Shown here piece by piece: positions 62,089 to 64,000 of a stretch of DNA of 64,000 nucleotides (within the stretch, counting starts at the first letter, position 1; each line of letters opens with the position of its first letter). The DNA lies in assembly GCA_002256985.1 (NCBI GenBank), contig NCGO01000013.1, forward strand, positions 1-64,000, given 5' to 3'. This stretch comes from Novosphingobium sp. 28-62-57 (lineage in GTDB: Bacteria > Pseudomonadota > Alphaproteobacteria > Sphingomonadales > Sphingomonadaceae). The notes below the pieces were generated by a model. The model was not told where the DNA came from. It was given only the letters and a program-made list of their open reading frames with translations, and searched no databases. The translations under genes and the position numbers were made by a program.

Positions 62089-63009
62089 ATGCCGCCTGCA
62101 AGCACGACAGGTCAGCGCGCGCACGCGACCAGCAGCGAGGCCAGCCTGATGGACGCGTTTGACGCTGCGCTGCCGGGCATCAGCCCCGGCGTGTTTGACG
62201 CGGCAGACTTCCGCGCGATCGCCGAAATCGCCCACAAGGAGGCCGGAATCGTCCTGCCCGAAGGCAAGGCCATGCTGGTCTTTGCCCGGCTTTCCCCGCT
62301 GGTGCGCAACACCAATTGTGCCACGTTTGCCTCTTACGTGATCCGCATCCGCGAGGATGTGGCCGAACGCCGCCGTGCCATCTGCGCGCTGACGGCAAGC
62401 CGCTCGACATTCTACCAACACCCCCACCAGTTCGAACACTTCGCGCAAACCGTGCGGCCCGGCTATGTCGAGCGGCTGCTGGGCGGCGGAAAGGTGCGCC
62501 TGTGGTCTGCCGGTTGCGCCAGCGGTGCCGATGCCTGGACAATGCTGATCACACTGCTGGGCGATGATGTGGCCCAAGGCGAGGCGCTTGCCAAAGCCGA
62601 CCTGCGCCTGCTGGGCACCGATATCGCCACCCCCGCCATCGCCACCGCCCGCGCCGCCACCTATCGCACCGAAGACCTCAAGCCGCTGCCCGCCCCGTTG
62701 CGCCAGGCATGGACGCAACCGCACGGCGAACATTCGACTATCGCCCCCCAAATTCAGCAACTCACCCGCTTCCGCGCGCACAACCTGCTGGGCGAATGGC
62801 CGATGCAGGGCCAATTCGACACGATCTTCTGCCGCACAGCGCTGCGCCATTTCGATGATTCGACAAGAGAGCGGCTGGTGTTGCGACTGGCCGAGCAGCT
62901 AACGCCCGGCGGCTGGCTCTATCTGGGCGATGGAGATGTAGTGAGTCCTGCGACAGGTGAGGTGCTGGTGCCAGCAGGCCCCGCAACTTACCAGAAGCGC
63001 ACCGTCTGA
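62089..63009 (+). CDS. CheR-like methyltransferase, atypical SAM motif
   Basis: A 306-residue protein of the chemotaxis methyltransferase (CheR) family, which methylates receptor glutamates with S-adenosylmethionine. The N-terminal helical domain is followed by the SAM-binding fold. Motif I reads LWSAGCASGADAW instead of the usual xWSAACSTGEEPY, and motif II FDTIFCRTALRHF replaces DLIFCRNVLIYF. The core fold looks intact but the SAM-contact residues are altered, so activity is uncertain. It is the last gene of the fli operon, 33 bp after fliS; no receptor, cheA or cheB gene is in view. Confidence 0.75.
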   Translation: MPPASTTGQRAHATSSEASLMDAFDAALPGISPGVFDAADFRAIAEIAHKEAGIVLPEGKAMLVFARLSPLVRNTNCATFASYVIRIREDVAERRRAICALTASRSTFYQHPHQFEHFAQTVRPGYVERLLGGGKVRLWSAGCASGADAWTMLITLLGDDVAQGEALAKADLRLLGTDIATPAIATARAATYRTEDLKPLPAPLRQAWTQPHGEHSTIAPQIQQLTRFRAHNLLGEWPMQGQFDTIFCRTALRHFDDSTRERLVLRLAEQLTPGGWLYLGDGDVVSPATGEVLVPAGPATYQKRTV

Positions 63010-63070
63010 AACCGCCGCCCCCCATCCACCCCGCTCCCCTGCCCTTCGGCTGGCTGGCAGGCCAGCCGCT

Positions 63071-63190
63071 CAGGATAAACTTCTGGCGAAGCCAGAAAGC
63101 GGGGACCTCAGGCGCTTTACGCAACATTGGCGTAAACCGCCTGAGGCCCCCGCCTGCCCTCGGGCAGTTTATCCCGAGCTTGTCGAGGGG
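63071..63190. repeat. Nested palindromic intergenic repeat
   Basis: A central hairpin with arms 63098-63121 and 63129-63152 (CCTCAGGCG / CGCCTGAGG, and TTTACGC / GCGTAAA, with one or two mismatches) and a 7-nt loop. An outer inverted repeat pairs GCTCAGGATAAACTT with AGTTTATCCCGAGCTTG. The outer arm CCTCGACAAGCTCGGGATAAAC is a common sphingomonad repeat. It lies between cheR and fzlA. The remainder of 63010-63343 shows no gene. Confidence 0.8.
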
Positions 63191-63343
63191 CGGGGACGCA
63201 CGAGGGTAAAGCTTGCAAGAGACGCTCCAGCCGCAAAGCATCCCCGCGCTCGACGATATGGCGTTCGCCTGTTCGCCGCTCTCCGGTCAGGTGGTGCAGT
63301 CACCCCTAGACTTCCCCGCCTTCCCCGCGCAATGCTGACTGCC

Positions 63344-64000
63344 ATGTGGCAGCTTCATCAATTCCCCCTGTGTCCCTTCAGCCGCAAGGTGCGGCTTTTG
63401 CTGAGCGAGAAGGGCGTCGCCTATGATCTGGTGCGCGAAAATCCGTGGGAGCGACGTGAGGGGTTCGGGCATCTCAGCCCGGCCTATCGCACGCCTGCAA
63501 TCCATAACCCTGAGCGCGGGCTGAGCCTGGCAGACAGCCGCGCGATCTGCGAGTATTTTGAAGAGACGGTCGACAAGACGCCGATGGTCAACGGTACTGC
63601 GCCCACCCGCGCGGAAATTCGCCGTCTGGTCGCGCTGTTTGACGAGAACTTCTATGCCGATGTGACCGGCCCGCTGCTCGATGAACGGATGAAAAAGCGC
63701 CTCGTCTATCGCAGTCCGCCCGACAGCAAGCGGCTGCGCGATGCGATGCGGCTGGCCGATGAACATCTCGACTATATCGATTACCTGATCGACAACCGCC
63801 CATGGCTGGCAGGTGCCACGATGAGCCTGGCCGATCTGGCCGCCGCCGCGCAGATTTCGGTCGCCGATTACCTTGGCGGGATAGACTGGTCGGGCCACGA
63901 ACAGGCGCGTGGCTGGTATTCGGTGTTCAAAAGCCGCCCCAGCTTTCGCCCCTTGCTGGCCGAACGGATGGATGGCATCCAGCCGCCCAGCCACTACGCC
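63344..64000 (+). CDS. fzlA: FzlA-like GST-fold cell division protein, 3' end outside window
   Basis: A glutathione-S-transferase-fold protein, open to the window edge (219 codons, no stop yet). The N-terminal thioredoxin-like domain starts MWQLHQFPLCPFSRKVRLLL; the C-terminal all-alpha domain has SLADLAAAAQISVADYLG and KSRPSFRPLLAERMDG. These blocks and the ending match FzlA, an FtsZ-binding, non-catalytic GST homologue needed for division in Caulobacter. Only a few C-terminal residues are probably missing. ATG 63344 or the in-frame ATG 63332 is the start. Confidence 0.88.
   Translation, partial: MWQLHQFPLCPFSRKVRLLLSEKGVAYDLVRENPWERREGFGHLSPAYRTPAIHNPERGLSLADSRAICEYFEETVDKTPMVNGTAPTRAEIRRLVALFDENFYADVTGPLLDERMKKRLVYRSPPDSKRLRDAMRLADEHLDYIDYLIDNRPWLAGATMSLADLAAAAQISVADYLGGIDWSGHEQARGWYSVFKSRPSFRPLLAERMDGIQPPSHYA

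Overview
The window is a high-GC chromosomal segment from an alphaproteobacterium, most likely a sphingomonad (Novosphingobium-like). The evidence is ChpT, an FzlA-type GST-like division protein, an alphaproteobacterial RNase P RNA, a trigger factor with a Lys/Ala-rich tail, and an FlbD-like flagellar regulator with ftr-like palindromes. The family and genus are inferred from gene content and style, not from a database search.

Layout. Positions 1-27400 hold housekeeping and small accessory genes. In order these are: an unrecognised 570-residue protein; a JAMM peptidase; chpT; a palindromic element with 29-bp inverted ends; an AmpD-type amidase; rnpB; a zinc-type CDF exporter; a fasciclin-domain protein; a possible uracil-DNA-glycosylase relative; clpX and clpP; a secreted amidase; tig; tRNA-Leu(UAG); a DUF1993 protein; an EEP nuclease; sppA; pyrB with a pseudo-dihydroorotase; a TPR/SPOR lipoprotein; a ParA/ribbon-helix-helix pair; a Sel1/SPOR protein; a DUF418 membrane protein; an L,D-transpeptidase; and a dienoyl-CoA-reductase-like SDR.

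Positions 27449-63009 are an almost uninterrupted polar-type flagellar island. A leftward operon (33833 to 27449) encodes an extra MotA/ExbB-like and ExbD-like pair, FlgA, FlgM, FlgN, a stand-alone lytic transglycosylase, FlhA and sigma-28 (FliA). A rightward operon (34030 to 43786) encodes FlgB through FlgL plus MotA and MotB, followed by a diguanylate cyclase. Flagellin lies leftward at 45446-46273. A second rightward operon (46511 to 63009) runs from an FlbD-like sigma-54 activator through fliE-F-G-H-I-J-K-L-M-N-O-P-Q-R, flhB, fliD and fliS to an atypical CheR. The window ends inside fzlA.

How the parts fit. Two divergent sigma-54-type promoters flank an FlbD/ftr-like palindrome at 33870-33990. 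Two copies of the same palindrome lie in front of flagellin and the activator gene. This supports a cascade of FlbD-like activator plus sigma-54 for hook and basal-body genes, then FliA/FlgM for late genes. Several structural parts are reduced: FlgD and FlgE are short, FliM lacks the CheY-binding N-terminus, FlgH lacks a lipobox, and FlgJ lacks its muramidase domain. Several families of long palindromic intergenic repeats are scattered through the window, one inside the fliP-fliQ gap and one related sequence inside the RNase P RNA.
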